The notes beneath the pieces were generated by a model. The model was given only the letters and a program-made list of their open reading frames with translations, made no database searches and was not told the origin of the DNA. Both the position numbers and the translations under genes were made by a program. A stretch of DNA of 44,665 bases from Streptomyces chilikensis (GTDB lineage Bacteria; Actinomycetota; Actinomycetes; Streptomycetales; Streptomycetaceae): contig NZ_LWCC02000005.1 of NCBI RefSeq assembly GCF_001642695.1, positions 100,317-144,981 of the forward strand. Direction: 5' to 3'. This document shows, piece after piece, positions 1 to 9,104 of the stretch; the stretch's first letter is position 1; the number at the start of each line of letters is the position of its first letter.

Positions 1-543
1 CACCTCACGCAAAGCCACCACCCGCCCCTCGCACTCCACGACGCGGGCCACTCCCGTACGCATGGCGAGAGCGATGCGGTGGTTGAGGGCCGGGGCAGCG
101 AAGAAGGCGGCGAAGAGCTGGCTGCAGCGGGAGATCCCCACACGGACCGCCGTACCCAGAAGCCGCCCGCCCCGTCCACATCACCGGACATCCAGCCACC
201 GCAGCATTCCTCCCCCACCTCGGCGAAGGAGCCGGTAGCAGGCCTGCCCCCTCACCCTCGGCACAGAACCGGCGCAACATCCCATAGCCAGGAGCGAGGA
301 GACGCTCATGGCCCACGCGGGCAGGGTCCGCCGCCGACCGCAGACACGTCGGCAGACCCCCACACCCCTGACCTTCACGACACCCGACCGCAGACCGCCT
401 TGTCTGCAGCCTTCCTCTCCCACGCCATCACCGCCCGGAACGACAGGGCTCCTGCGCGAGCTTCCGTCACGAGCGGGTCGTCGTTCGTCTCCCACACCCC
501 CCATCGCCCCACCTGGCCCAACACCTGGCCGGAGCAGGTGTGT
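1..543. other. Window edge, no supported gene
   Basis: No reading frame here has both a credible ribosome site and a recognisable family. On the minus strand a high-GC3 frame runs off the left edge from about position 146 (possible GTG start). It encodes a stretch containing QLFAAFFAAPALNHR, which could be the start of a gene lying outside the window, but I do not recognise it. The rest of the segment holds only overlapping frames on both strands, as is usual in GC-rich DNA. Confidence 0.3.
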
Positions 544-936
544 TCAGTCCTCCGGCACGGGAGTGCCCTGGTGGTAGTAGAGCCGCCATCCGGCCTCACC
601 TCCACCCTTACGCCACAAGGAGCTGCGACGGGCCCGACGGCCGGCGATGACACTCTCGTACGTCAGATGCACGAGGCCCGGAGCAAGGAGCACCCCGCGC
701 ATGCCGAAAACCTCGATACGCGGGCTGTCCTCTCCACCGTGCAGCGTCGGCAGGGCCGCGACCATCTCCTCGTACGTCCAACGCCGCCCCGAAGCACCGA
801 CCTCGACGAACTCGGGATCGAACAACCCAACACCGACAGCGGAAACCCGGACAACAGGATCGTGCAGGCGCAGTTCACCGTCCACCGCCGCAGCGATCGC
901 AGCCCGCTCCTCGGAGTTCTCAGCCGTGTCAACCAT
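544..936 (-). CDS. NTF2-like / SnoaL-type (DUF4440-like) small protein
   Basis: The product is a 130-residue soluble protein that begins MVDTAENSEER. It looks like the cone-shaped NTF2/SnoaL/DUF4440 fold: an N-terminal helix with ELRLHDP, then strands with RRWTYEE in the middle, ending in a W-R-LYYHQGTPVP strand typical of the family. Such proteins are often small ligand-binding proteins or polyketide-type cyclases, but no catalytic role can be assigned. The ATG at 936 was chosen over an upstream start at 1065 because a strong GGAGG ribosome site lies about 9 nt before it, and the extra 43 residues look non-coding. It stands alone, followed on the same strand by nothing in the window and preceded 236 bp upstream by a dehydrogenase on the same strand. 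Confidence 0.75.
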   Translation of the reverse strand: MVDTAENSEERAAIAAAVDGELRLHDPVVRVSAVGVGLFDPEFVEVGASGRRWTYEEMVAALPTLHGGEDSPRIEVFGMRGVLLAPGLVHLTYESVIAGRRARRSSLWRKGGGEAGWRLYYHQGTPVPED

Positions 937-1172
937 GAACGCATCCTCCCCCGCCCCGAACCCGTCGACAACGAAAGGCAGGAGGACGGCCGGGCAGGCA
1001 CACAGGGCGCCAGGAGGCGTTCGCCGGACGGGACCGCGGGCTTCCAAAGGAAATACCGTACACACACGGGCAAGGCAGCAGGCTCACCGAACACAACTGC
1101 CCTGTACCAGCGAACCGACCCGAGAACCATGGGATCAGCTGCAAAGCATGGTGAACAGTATGAAAGCGACCT
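937..1172. other. Intergenic region with promoter potential
   Basis: This 236-bp gap between the NTF2-like gene and the dehydrogenase probably holds the promoter of the former. The part from about 1050 to 1170 is less GC-rich than its surroundings. I see no strong terminator hairpin and no clear operator. Confidence 0.3.
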
Positions 1173-2018
1173 TTAGCGCGGGGGCGGAGTCGCGTTCTTG
1201 GCGGGGATGCCGTCAGCGGCCCGGATGACGGCATCCCAGGCGGACACACCGTCGAGCCGCCGCTCACCGGCCTCCACAGCCGCACGAAGGGCGAAGCTCC
1301 CCAACGGCAACCGCCGGGGCGGATCCACACTGTCCACGAGGGCGAGGACGGCCGGCACGGTCGCCTCGGGAGGCGGCAGAGAATCAGGGGTCAGGGTCGG
1401 ATCGAGCAGGTCATGCAGAGGCGCGTACGCGGGATACGAGGCGGAACGCCGCGCGGCGGAGAACCAACCGGTCGCATATCCGCCCGGCTCGAGCACGGTG
1501 ACCCTGATACCGAACGCCGCGACTTCCTCGGCCAGCGCTTCCGACATACCCTCCACGGCCCACTTCGTAGCGCAATAAAGACCCATACCCGCATACGCCT
1601 CGATGCCGCCGCTGCTCGACACCTGGATCAGATGGCCGCCTCCCTGAGCGCGCAGCAGCGGGAGCGCTGCCTGGGTGACGGCCAGGGTGCCGAGGATGTT
1701 GGTCTCGATGACGGCTCGGGCCTCGTGTTCCGTGACCTCCTCCACGCAGCCGATGTGGCCGACACCCGCGTTGTTCACGACGACGTCCAGACGCCCGAAA
1801 TGGGCATGGGCACGCTGAACGGCGGCGAACACCGCGGCCCGGTCGGTGATGTCCAGCGGGAGAGGGAGTACGGCATCACCGCTGTCGTCCGCGAACGCCC
1901 GGAGGGCTGCTTCACTCCGGGCCGCTACGGCGACCTGGTCACCGCGGGCCACTGCCGCCTCTGCCCAGCAACGCCCGAACCCACGTGACGCCCCGGTGAT
2001 GAACCAGACCTTGCCCAC
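1173..2018 (-). CDS. Short-chain dehydrogenase/reductase (SDR), classical type
   Basis: A 281-residue cytoplasmic oxidoreductase of the classical SDR family. The NAD(P)-binding TGASRGFG motif is at residues 8-15, NNAG at 82-85, the catalytic serine in the SSS around 134-136, and the YxxxK pair at Tyr148 and Lys152. The length and the long substrate-binding C-terminus fit the subgroup often annotated as 'oxidoreductase, SDR family' in Streptomyces. The Arg after TGAS and the basic ARS at about residue 33 suggest NADP preference, which is an inference. The start is GTG, with GGAGGG five nucleotides upstream. The substrate is unknown, and the neighbours do not point to a pathway. Confidence 0.9.
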   Translation of the reverse strand: MGKVWFITGASRGFGRCWAEAAVARGDQVAVAARSEAALRAFADDSGDAVLPLPLDITDRAAVFAAVQRAHAHFGRLDVVVNNAGVGHIGCVEEVTEHEARAVIETNILGTLAVTQAALPLLRAQGGGHLIQVSSSGGIEAYAGMGLYCATKWAVEGMSEALAEEVAAFGIRVTVLEPGGYATGWFSAARRSASYPAYAPLHDLLDPTLTPDSLPPPEATVPAVLALVDSVDPPRRLPLGSFALRAAVEAGERRLDGVSAWDAVIRAADGIPAKNATPPPR

Positions 2019-2707
2019 ATGCCCTCCGTGAAAGATCAGGGGCCATCAACCGCGGCAACCACGGCGAACGACAAGGGTGTCCGGCCGCCACCACAGCACC
2101 TCCCAGCCGGCATGGCCATCCGGACGGCCTGTCCGCCAGACTGACAGACACATCGACGAACCGTCCAGGCCGCCTCCGGACCCGACCCGCCCCGACCAAG
2201 AGAACAATCCCAGTGACCCAGGTGGAGCAGGAAACGGGCCGGCCGACCCCACCCGAAGCAGCGCCCCGGACGGCGGCAACCACTTCGGCCCGCCTCCCCC
2301 ACGACCCGAACCAGGCCCCACCCCAGACCCGCACCAACAAGCCCGAACACACCACCAGCCCTGCCACAGACACGCGTCCGGACCACCGGGACCGATCCAT
2401 TCAAAATGCCGACTGAAGCGAGCTGCTCCGGTCAGGTGCCCCTCTCGTCCTGGTGCGCCCGTGCTTCCTCTTCAGGGAATGCAGGGCAATATGCCTAGAT
2501 CAAACGTCCTCTCGGAGCAGCGGTGCTCCGCCACTGGAACGGCACTTCACCCCCGCGCTGCGCGCGGGGGTTCGCGCTCCCGCTCCGCGGGGAGAGTGAC
2601 GGCCGTTCGGCCCTTCACCGCATTGCGGCCCGAACCGGGCGGGTCCTTCCGGCTGTGCCTCCAGAACCGTTGGGGCCCGCTGACGCGAGCCGGCTGCCGG
2701 GGTAAGG
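2019..2707. other. 689-bp region without a convincing gene
   Basis: Several open frames cross this stretch on both strands, including one of 243 codons. They are rich in Pro, Arg and His with no recognisable domain, and none has a good ribosome site. The only clear structure is a pair of GC-rich hairpins near 2550-2596. I regard the stretch as non-coding or decayed. Confidence 0.4.
2550..2570. repeat. GC-rich perfect hairpin (possible terminator)
   Basis: A 9-bp perfect stem (CCCCCGCGC / GCGCGGGGG) closes a 3-nt loop. It is followed at about 2577-2594 by a second hairpin with one bulge (CTCCCGC / GCGGGGAG). There is no T-run. It lies downstream of the secreted-protein gene ending at 2708, so it could terminate that minus-strand transcript. 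Confidence 0.45.
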
Positions 2708-3115
2708 CTATTCGGGCTGAGTCACCGTCAAAGACCAGCGGACCCTCTCGTCAGAAGCGTCGACACCGATGGCGAAGGACCCGAATCTCACCACTCCCGC
2801 GTCCATGACCACCGAACCCATTCCCGGGGTGCCGGCGGGACAGTCGACGGTGAAGTCGGCGACCTGATACCCCTGGGACTCCATCGTCACGTCCACGCTG
2901 CCTCCCTCGCACGCCACCGTCAGCACCGTGGGCAGGCCCTCCCACGCACCACCGGAAGCCACGCCCCCGTCACCAGTCATCTCCTCCACCCACACCAGAC
3001 CATCCGGGCCCGGATGAGGAAGAAGACCACCCGCCGCTGCTGCCGGCCCGGCGCCAGCCACAGCCATCACACCGGCCGCCAACAGCGCTGCTATCGACAG
3101 ATTCCTCGCACGCAT
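2708..3115 (-). CDS. Small secreted protein with Sec signal peptide
   Basis: A 135-residue protein. It starts MRARNLSIAALLAAG and has a basic N-region, a hydrophobic core and an Ala-rich cleavage zone (GPAAAA around residues 23-28), so it is probably exported by Sec and processed by type I signal peptidase. The mature part is about 105 residues, acidic and beta-rich, with two cysteines (VACEGG and TVDCPAG) that could form a disulfide. I do not recognise the family, though many streptomycetes encode small secreted proteins of this kind. The start is supported by GGGAGGGAC upstream. Its leader begins just inside a 10-bp inverted repeat at 3151-3182. Confidence 0.7.
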   Translation of the reverse strand: MRARNLSIAALLAAGVMAVAGAGPAAAAGGLLPHPGPDGLVWVEEMTGDGGVASGGAWEGLPTVLTVACEGGSVDVTMESQGYQVADFTVDCPAGTPGMGSVVMDAGVVRFGSFAIGVDASDERVRWSLTVTQPE

Positions 3116-3150
3116 CACGCACGTCCCTCCCTGAATTACTGTCACAACAT

Positions 3151-3182
3151 GCACTTCCCTACCCCTGCAGGCAGGGAAGTGC
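3151..3182. repeat. Inverted repeat in the leader of the secreted-protein gene
   Basis: GCACTTCCCT at 3151-3160 is repeated as the exact reverse complement at 3173-3182 around a 12-nt spacer. It lies 36-67 bp upstream of the ATG at 3115, so it could be an operator or a 5' UTR hairpin. There is no following T-run for either strand. Confidence 0.5.
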
Positions 3183-3488
3183 ACATGAATACACCAACCC
3201 ACGGACAGCAATCCAGACCGGCGGGCTCGAACCGCGCCCCGCCGACCGGACTCTGCCGGGCAGCGGGGCGGCCGACGGATTTTTCCTGACAATGAGCAGT
3301 GGCCGCTTCTGCCTGGCGGGCGGTGACTGCCAGATAACCGCGGGCAAGTATCGAACGGTCGAGGGCCAAGAGATGGCGGGAGCCAGGGGTCGCTTGTTCG
3401 TGTCGGCTTCGGTGTATCGCCTGCATCAAAATGACGCCGCATATAATGCTGGAGAAAATGTGGAGCGGGATTCGACGGGTCGCAAAGG
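3183..3488. other. Gap with no supported gene
   Basis: This 306-bp gap lies between the secreted-protein gene and the truncated membrane-protein gene. Short overlapping frames are present on both strands but none has a recognisable product. The stretch near 3415-3460 is the most AT-rich of the neighbourhood and could hold a promoter. Confidence 0.3.
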
Positions 3489-3776
3489 TCAGCCGGCCCA
3501 GTCCTTCCAACGAGGATGGGCGGGTTCGCATTGCCCATTCTCGACTGCTTGTTGGTGAGCCTCCTCAGGGCTCAGCGGATTTCCGAAAGAAAGGAAGGTA
3601 CAGTCGGGGTAGACCGGCTGCATGCCGTACCAACCGACTGACATGAGGAGCACGAGCAGGAGCGAAGCGAGAAGGTGCTTCCACGTTGGGGGACCTGAAG
3701 TGGGACGGATCACGCAGAGAGCGTAGGGCAGTTGTGAGCTGTCGGACCTGCTGGTTCCCCACTCGTCCCCTAACAA
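3489..3776 (-). pseudogene. Small membrane protein, 5' end separated by an IS insertion
   Basis: The frame encodes a short hydrophilic start, one membrane segment (HLLASLLLVLLMSVGWYGM, about residues 34-52) and a roughly 40-residue tail ending WKDWAG. The tail has two cysteines (YPDCTF, GQCEP), so it may lie outside the cell. The apparent TTG start at 3776 is inside the terminal repeat of the IS5-family element, so the native start is probably elsewhere. Joining base 3768 to 6092 across the element restores one open frame beginning near ATG 6132 (MLERVAADFRV, then the residues read from 3768 onward). That gives a single-pass membrane protein of about 105 residues. The join is an inference, because no target-site duplication is visible. 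Confidence 0.5.
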
Positions 3777-3792
3777 GTCATCTCATTTGGCC
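3769..3792 (+). repeat. Left terminal inverted repeat of IS5-family element
   Basis: This end pairs with the right repeat at 6067-6090. The shared core is ACAAGYCATCTCATTYGGC, read inward. Confidence 0.75.
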
Positions 3793-3807
3793 GGATAGGC
3801 TGCTGCT

Positions 3808-4158
3808 GTGGCGGGGATTGTTGAGCGGCTGGTGCCGGATGAGCTGTGGGACTTGTTCCAGCGGGTGGTGCCCGAGGCGCCATCACGGCCGCAGGGCGGC
3901 GGCCGACATCGACACGGCGACCGCGAGGTTCTGGCCGCGATCGTGTTCATCGCGACCTCGGGCTGCACGTGGAAGCAGCTGCCGACGGCTTCGTTCGGGC
4001 CGTCCGGCGCGACGGCCCATCGCCGGTTCACCGAATGGACCAAGGCCCGGGTATGGGCCGAACTCCACCGCCTGGTCCTCGACGAGCTCGGCGCCCGCGG
4101 CGACCTGGACTGGTCACGGTGCGCGATCGACTCGGTCAGCATGCGGGCCCTGAAAAGG
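3808..4158 (+). pseudogene. IS5-family transposase, N-terminal part (orfA-like), split by IS110 insertion
   Basis: This part starts with GTG (product MAGIVERLVPDELWD) and carries the DUF4096-type N-terminal domain of IS5 transposases, with GCTWKQLP and the first catalytic Asp region DWSRCAIDSVSMRALK. The open frame continues to 4206, but the last 16 residues come from the inserted IS110 element. The second half resumes at 5619. If the halves are rejoined at the GG core (4158 to 5619), the site reads four A then four G. The downstream frame is then shifted relative to the upstream one, as in two-ORF IS5-type transposases that use frameshifting. The offset is +1 rather than the -1 seen in the other copy at 10.6 kb, so the parent may already have been damaged. 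Confidence 0.85.
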
Positions 4159-4175
4159 TGCCCCTATGGTCTCCG

Positions 4176-5378
4176 TCAAGCTGATGTGCCAGCTGGAGCT
4201 TGGTAGAAGGTGCCGTCACGGAGCATGGCGAACAGGACGTCGACTCGTCGTCGGGCAAGGGCGATGACGGCTGCGACGTGGTGTTTCCCTTCCCTGCGTT
4301 TCTTGTCGTAGTAAGCGCGGGACTCCGGTTGCTTGAGCGAGGCGAACGCGGCGAGGTAGAGAGCGCGTTTGAGCTGCCTGTTGCCGCGTCGGGCGGGGTG
4401 CTCGCCGCGGATGGAGGAGCCCGAAGTTCGGGTGACCGGGGCGAGGCCGGCGTAGGCCGCCAGGTGCCCGGCGGTAGGAAACGCGGTGCCGTCGCCGACG
4501 TCGATGAGGATGCGGGCTGCGGTCCTGGTCCCGATGCCAGGCATGGAGGTCAGGACCTGGGAAAGAGGGTGGTCCTCCAGGAGTTCCTCGATCCGCGCGG
4601 CCAGGGCCTTGCGCTGGCCGAGGACGGAGGAGAGCGAGGAGGCCAGACTGAGGATGATCAGTGCTGCGGCCTCGGTCCCGGGAACGACGACGGTCTGCTC
4701 GTCGAGGGCGGTGAAGATGTCGTCCGCCAAACGCTCCGCCGTCCGAGGCGCCTTCGGTCGCAGCAACGAGACCAGGCGGCGACGTCCGGCCTTGCGGATC
4801 TGTGCGGGTGAGCCGAAGCGTTCCAGCAGTGCGAGAACGGCGGGATGGTCCAGGCGAGGGCCCAGGACCTGTTCAAGTGAGGGATGGATGTGGGTGAGCA
4901 GACCACGCAGGCGGTTCTTGATGCGAGTGTTCTCGGCGGCGAGGTCGTCGTCGAAGCCGGCGACCATCTGCAACTCGGCCGTGGTCTCATCGGCCGGGCC
5001 GACGGCGCGGAGCGTGTGCGGCATCGCGCGGGCAGCGTCGGCGATGACGTAGGCGTCCCTGGCGTCGGTCTTGGCCTCACCCGGATACAGGTCGGCGATC
5101 CGGCGCATCGTCAGGCCCGGCAGGTAGGCGACCTGGCAGTTCATGTCACGGGCGACTGCCAGCGGCAGAGCCCCCATGGAGGCCGGCTGGTCGACGACGA
5201 CAAGCACGGTGCCGTGTTTGGCCTGCAGCTTGGCGAACAACTCGCGTAACTTCGGCTCGGTGTTGGGCAGCGGCTTGTCGAAGGTCTTCTTCCCGGCCGG
5301 GGTCAGCGCGGTGGCGTGATGCTCACCCTTGCCCACGTCCAGGCCCAGATAGATGTCGACGGTCTCGTGCTCGTTCAC
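4176..5378 (-). CDS. IS110-family (IS116/IS902-like) transposase/recombinase
   Basis: A 400-residue recombinase with two domains. The N-terminal RuvC-like DEDD domain shows GLDVGK (Asp14), VVVDQPAS (Asp63, where many relatives have Glu) and TDARDAYVIAD (Asp105 and Asp108). The C-terminal transposase_20 domain starts at SMPGIGTRTAARI, includes an AYAGLAP loop, and has TSGSSIRG with the likely nucleophilic serine. IS110 enzymes cut and join target and donor at a short core through a 5'-phosphoserine intermediate, guided by a bridge RNA encoded by the element. I chose GTG 5378 because the product then starts VNEHETVDIYLGLDVG at the usual family length. The open frame extends to 5462, into the proposed RNA gene. 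The gene looks intact. Confidence 0.92.
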   Translation of the reverse strand: MNEHETVDIYLGLDVGKGEHHATALTPAGKKTFDKPLPNTEPKLRELFAKLQAKHGTVLVVVDQPASMGALPLAVARDMNCQVAYLPGLTMRRIADLYPGEAKTDARDAYVIADAARAMPHTLRAVGPADETTAELQMVAGFDDDLAAENTRIKNRLRGLLTHIHPSLEQVLGPRLDHPAVLALLERFGSPAQIRKAGRRRLVSLLRPKAPRTAERLADDIFTALDEQTVVVPGTEAAALIILSLASSLSSVLGQRKALAARIEELLEDHPLSQVLTSMPGIGTRTAARILIDVGDGTAFPTAGHLAAYAGLAPVTRTSGSSIRGEHPARRGNRQLKRALYLAAFASLKQPESRAYYDKKRREGKHHVAAVIALARRRVDVLFAMLRDGTFYQAPAGTSA

Positions 5379-5414
5379 GATCTTGTATCCCGACTCCGAA
5401 CCGTCCCGGCCTGC

Positions 5415-5605
5415 CTGCGGCATCAGCGTGCCGGCATCCACGTTACGAAGAGCCTGCCTCACCCTGTGCGGGATCGGCGCCCATGCCCCTGATCAGCGGT
5501 CTGCCGATGCCTCCGTGCCCGGTGACAGCACCTTTTCGATCATGACCGACTGGGGACCTGAGTCATGCCGGGACCGGAGGCCGGGAGCCCCATTGCGGGG
5601 CCACG
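5415..5605 (-). ncRNA. Putative IS110 bridge RNA (target- and donor-binding loops)
   Basis: Read on the transposase strand, this segment just inside the left end can form three structures. First is a 5' hairpin (GCCCC, 5-nt loop, GGGGC; 5601-5587). Second is a target-binding hairpin closed by CCCGG/CCGGG and TGAC/GTCA (5572-5562 with 5526-5518). Its internal loop holds TCAGGTCCCC (5561-5552) on the 5' side and GAAAAGG (5537-5531) on the 3' side. Third is a donor-binding hairpin closed by CGGCA/TGCCG (5506-5502 with 5436-5432), holding AGGGGCA (5490-5484) and GTAACG (5446-5441). The 10-mer equals the left flank of the insertion. GAAAAGG is complementary to the right flank CCTTTTC. AGGGGCA equals the element's right end. 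GTAACG is complementary to CGTTAC at the left end. This is the IS621 bridge-RNA layout. Transcript ends and folding are inferred. Confidence 0.75.
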
Positions 5606-5618
5606 AAAAAGGTAACGG

Positions 5619-6075
5619 GGACCTGACAGGTCCGAATCCTGTCGACCGGGGCAAGTACGGCTCGAAGATCCATCTGATCACCGAGCGGACCGGTCTGCCC
5701 ATCTCCGTCGGCATCTCCGGCGCCAACGTCCACGACAGCCAGGCGCTGATCCCGCTCGTGAAGGGCATACCCCCGATCCGGTCCCGCCGCCGCCCTCGTC
5801 GGCGAAGGCCCGGCAAGCTCCACGCCGACAAGGGCTACGACTACCGTCACCTGCGGCAATGGCTGGCACAGCGAGGAATCCAGCACCGCATCGCCCGCAA
5901 GGGCGTCGAAACGTCACAGCGAGTCGGCAGACACCGCTGGACCATCGAACGGACCATGGCCTGGCTCGCCGGCTGCCGCCGACTCCACCGCCGCTACGAA
6001 CGCAAGGCCGAGCACTTCCTCGCCTTCACCAGCCTCGTCTGCACCCTCATCTGCTACCGCCGACTCGCCGAATGA
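5619..6075 (+). pseudogene. IS5-family transposase, C-terminal part (DDE catalytic domain)
   Basis: This is the second half of the interrupted transposase. From GDLTGPNPVDRGKYGSK it carries the DDE_Tnp_1-type core: the second catalytic Asp lies in LHADKGYDYRHLR, and the final Glu is in RHRWTIERTMAWL. It then ends HRRYERKAEHFLAFTS and CYRRLAE, close to the right terminal repeat. It has no start codon of its own; its expression depended on the upstream half at 3808-4158. An open frame continues leftward into the IS110 non-coding end, but that part is not transposase. Confidence 0.85.
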
Positions 6076-6090
6076 GATGGCTTGTCAGTG
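6067..6090 (-). repeat. Right terminal inverted repeat of IS5-family element
   Basis: Reverse complement CACTGACAAGCCATCTCATT is an imperfect partner of the left repeat at 3769-3792. Confidence 0.75.
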
Positions 6091-6247
6091 AGGACGGGTG
6101 ACCCGGAAGTCGGCAGCCACCCGTTCCAGCATCACCCCAGGCACAGGGTTGTGCGCGAATCGTACGTTCCAGATGTCAGCCAACCCTGCAGCAGTCCCGT
6201 TGTGCCGTCGTGACCAGGGCCGGAAACAGTCCTGTGCGAGGAGACAA

Positions 6248-6273
6248 GGGCCCCGCTCCTGGGAGCGGGGCCC
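6248..6273 (-). terminator. Strong hairpin terminator of the sugar-transport operon
   Basis: Two 12-nt arms (GGGCCCCGCTCC / GGAGCGGGGCCC) flank a 2-nt spacer, effectively an 11-bp stem with a 4-nt loop. It lies 8 bp after the stop codon of the permease gene. GC-rich hairpins without a full T-run are the usual terminators in Streptomyces. Confidence 0.8.
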
Positions 6274-6280
6274 GGGCGGC

Positions 6281-7521
6281 TTATGAACCGACCCTGCGCT
6301 TGTTCCACACGTCGAAACCGACCGCGGCCAGCAGGGCAAGGCCCTTGATGACCTGCTGCCAGTCGGTCCCGACGTCGAGGAGGTTCATGCCGTTGTTCAG
6401 CACGCCGAGGACGAGGCCGCCGATGATCGCGCCGAAGACGGTTCCCACTCCGCCGCTCATGGACGCGCCGCCGATGAACGCCGAGGCGATGGCCTCGAGT
6501 TCGTAGTTCAGGCCCGCCTTGGGCGAGGCCGCGTTGAGACGGGCGGCGATCGCCATGCCCGCCAGGGCCGCCAGCGCTCCCATGTTCACGAAGACCAGGA
6601 AGGTGACCTTCTTGTCCTTCACACCGGACAGTTTGGCCGCCGGCAGGTTGCCGCCGATGGCGTAGATGTGACGGCCGAAGACGGTGTTGCGCATGACGTA
6701 GCTGTAGCCGACCACCAGCACGCCGAGGATCAGCAGCACGATTGGTGCACCCTTGTAGCTGGCGAGCAGCAGGGTCACCACGAGGATCGCGGAGGCCATC
6801 ACGGCGAGCTTGAGCAGGAAGATGTTGCGCGGCAGCACGTCGAGGGCGAACTCCTGCTGCCGCCCCCGGTCCCGGATCTCCTGCAGGACCACGAAGACGA
6901 TCAGCGCGATGCCCAGCAGCAGGGTGATGTTGTGGTAGTTGGTCTCCGGGCCCGCCTCGGGCATGAAGCCGTTGCCGATCTTCTGCATGCCCTCGGGGAA
7001 GGGACCGAGGGTCTGGCCTGCCAGCAGGATCTCGGTGAGACCGCGGAAGATCAGCATGCCGGCGAGGGTGACGATGAACGACGGTATGCCGCCGTAGGCG
7101 ATGAAGAAGCCCTGTACCGCTCCGGCCACCGCGCCGACCAGCAGACACAGCACCACGGCGACGGGCCAGGAGATGTCCTGCTGCACGGTGAGCACTGCGG
7201 CGAAGGCGCCGACGAACGCCGTCAGCGAGCCGACCGAGAGGTCGATGTGGCCCGCGATGATCACCATCATCATTCCGACGGCGAGGACCAGGATGTAACT
7301 GTTCTGCAGGACCAGGTTGGAGACATTGCGCGGCAGCAGCAGGTCGCCGTCGGTCAGCCACGCGAACAGCGCCACGATCAGACCGAGGGCGATCAGCATG
7401 CCGTACTGACGCATGTTCCGGCGCAGACCGTCCCGCATCAGCTGCAGCAGGCCTCCGCCCGAGGCCGGACCGTCCTTGCCGGGCGGTGCCGGAGCCGACG
7501 TCGTGGCAGTCACATCGGTGC

Positions 7522-7525
<4 letters not shown>
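6281..7525 (-). CDS. mmsB: Monosaccharide ABC transporter permease (MmsB/XylH/GguB type)
   Basis: A 414-residue inner-membrane permease of the BPD_transp_2 family, the partner of CUT2-class sugar ATPases. A 40-residue hydrophilic N-terminus leads into about nine or ten membrane segments. The diagnostic [15 protein letters not shown] loop is near residue 90, and the family's C-terminal [19 protein letters not shown] segment is present. Length and the ETNYHNI insertion fit the multiple-monosaccharide (xylose/arabinose/glucose) permeases better than ribose RbsC. It is the last gene of a three-gene operon; its ATG overlaps the TGA of the ATPase gene (ATGA), indicating translational coupling. A strong terminator follows. 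The exact sugar cannot be read from the sequence. Confidence 0.93.
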
Positions 7526-9072
<1,547 letters not shown>

Positions 9073-9104
9073 GGTCGTGCCTTCCAATCAGTGGGGGATG
9101 GAGG

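Larger units (their letters stand above)
4159..5616 (-). mobile_element. IS110-family insertion sequence with putative bridge-RNA locus
   Basis: A 1458-bp element inserted antisense into the IS5 transposase gene. It has the features expected of the family: a DEDD-plus-serine transposase, no long terminal inverted repeats, and a long non-coding stretch upstream of the transposase. The ends were set by reading the host gene on both sides and finding a shared dinucleotide, GG on the plus strand (4157-4158 and 5617-5618). A 10-bp inverted match, GAAAAGGTGC at 4152-4161 and its complement at 5528-5537, is explained better by guide-target identity than by terminal repeats. Confidence 0.85.
3769..6091 (+). 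mobile_element. IS5-family insertion sequence, interrupted by an IS110-family element
   Basis: The outer element is bounded by imperfect terminal inverted repeats: CTAACAAGTCATCTCATTTG near 3770-3789 and the related reverse complement at 6067-6090, matching about 20 of 24 bases. Without the inner element it would be about 860 bp, usual for IS5-family elements of actinomycetes. The transposase is split into two parts, at 3808-4158 and from 5619 to 6075. I see no clean target-site duplication. It lies in the 5' part of a small membrane-protein gene. Confidence 0.85.

Noticed and set aside
2541-2600. Possible CRISPR-like repeat with GC hairpins
   Set aside because: There are only two non-identical hairpins, without regularly spaced repeats and without cas genes.
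2077-2808. A 243-codon plus-strand frame before the secreted-protein gene
   Set aside because: Pro/Arg-rich throughout, no ribosome site, no domain; it also runs into the antisense of the secreted-protein gene.
4152-5537. GAAAAGGTGC inverted match as terminal inverted repeats of the IS110 element
   Set aside because: The left copy spans host sequence, the core and only the first element bases, and the other is 80 bp inside the element; guide-target pairing explains it better.
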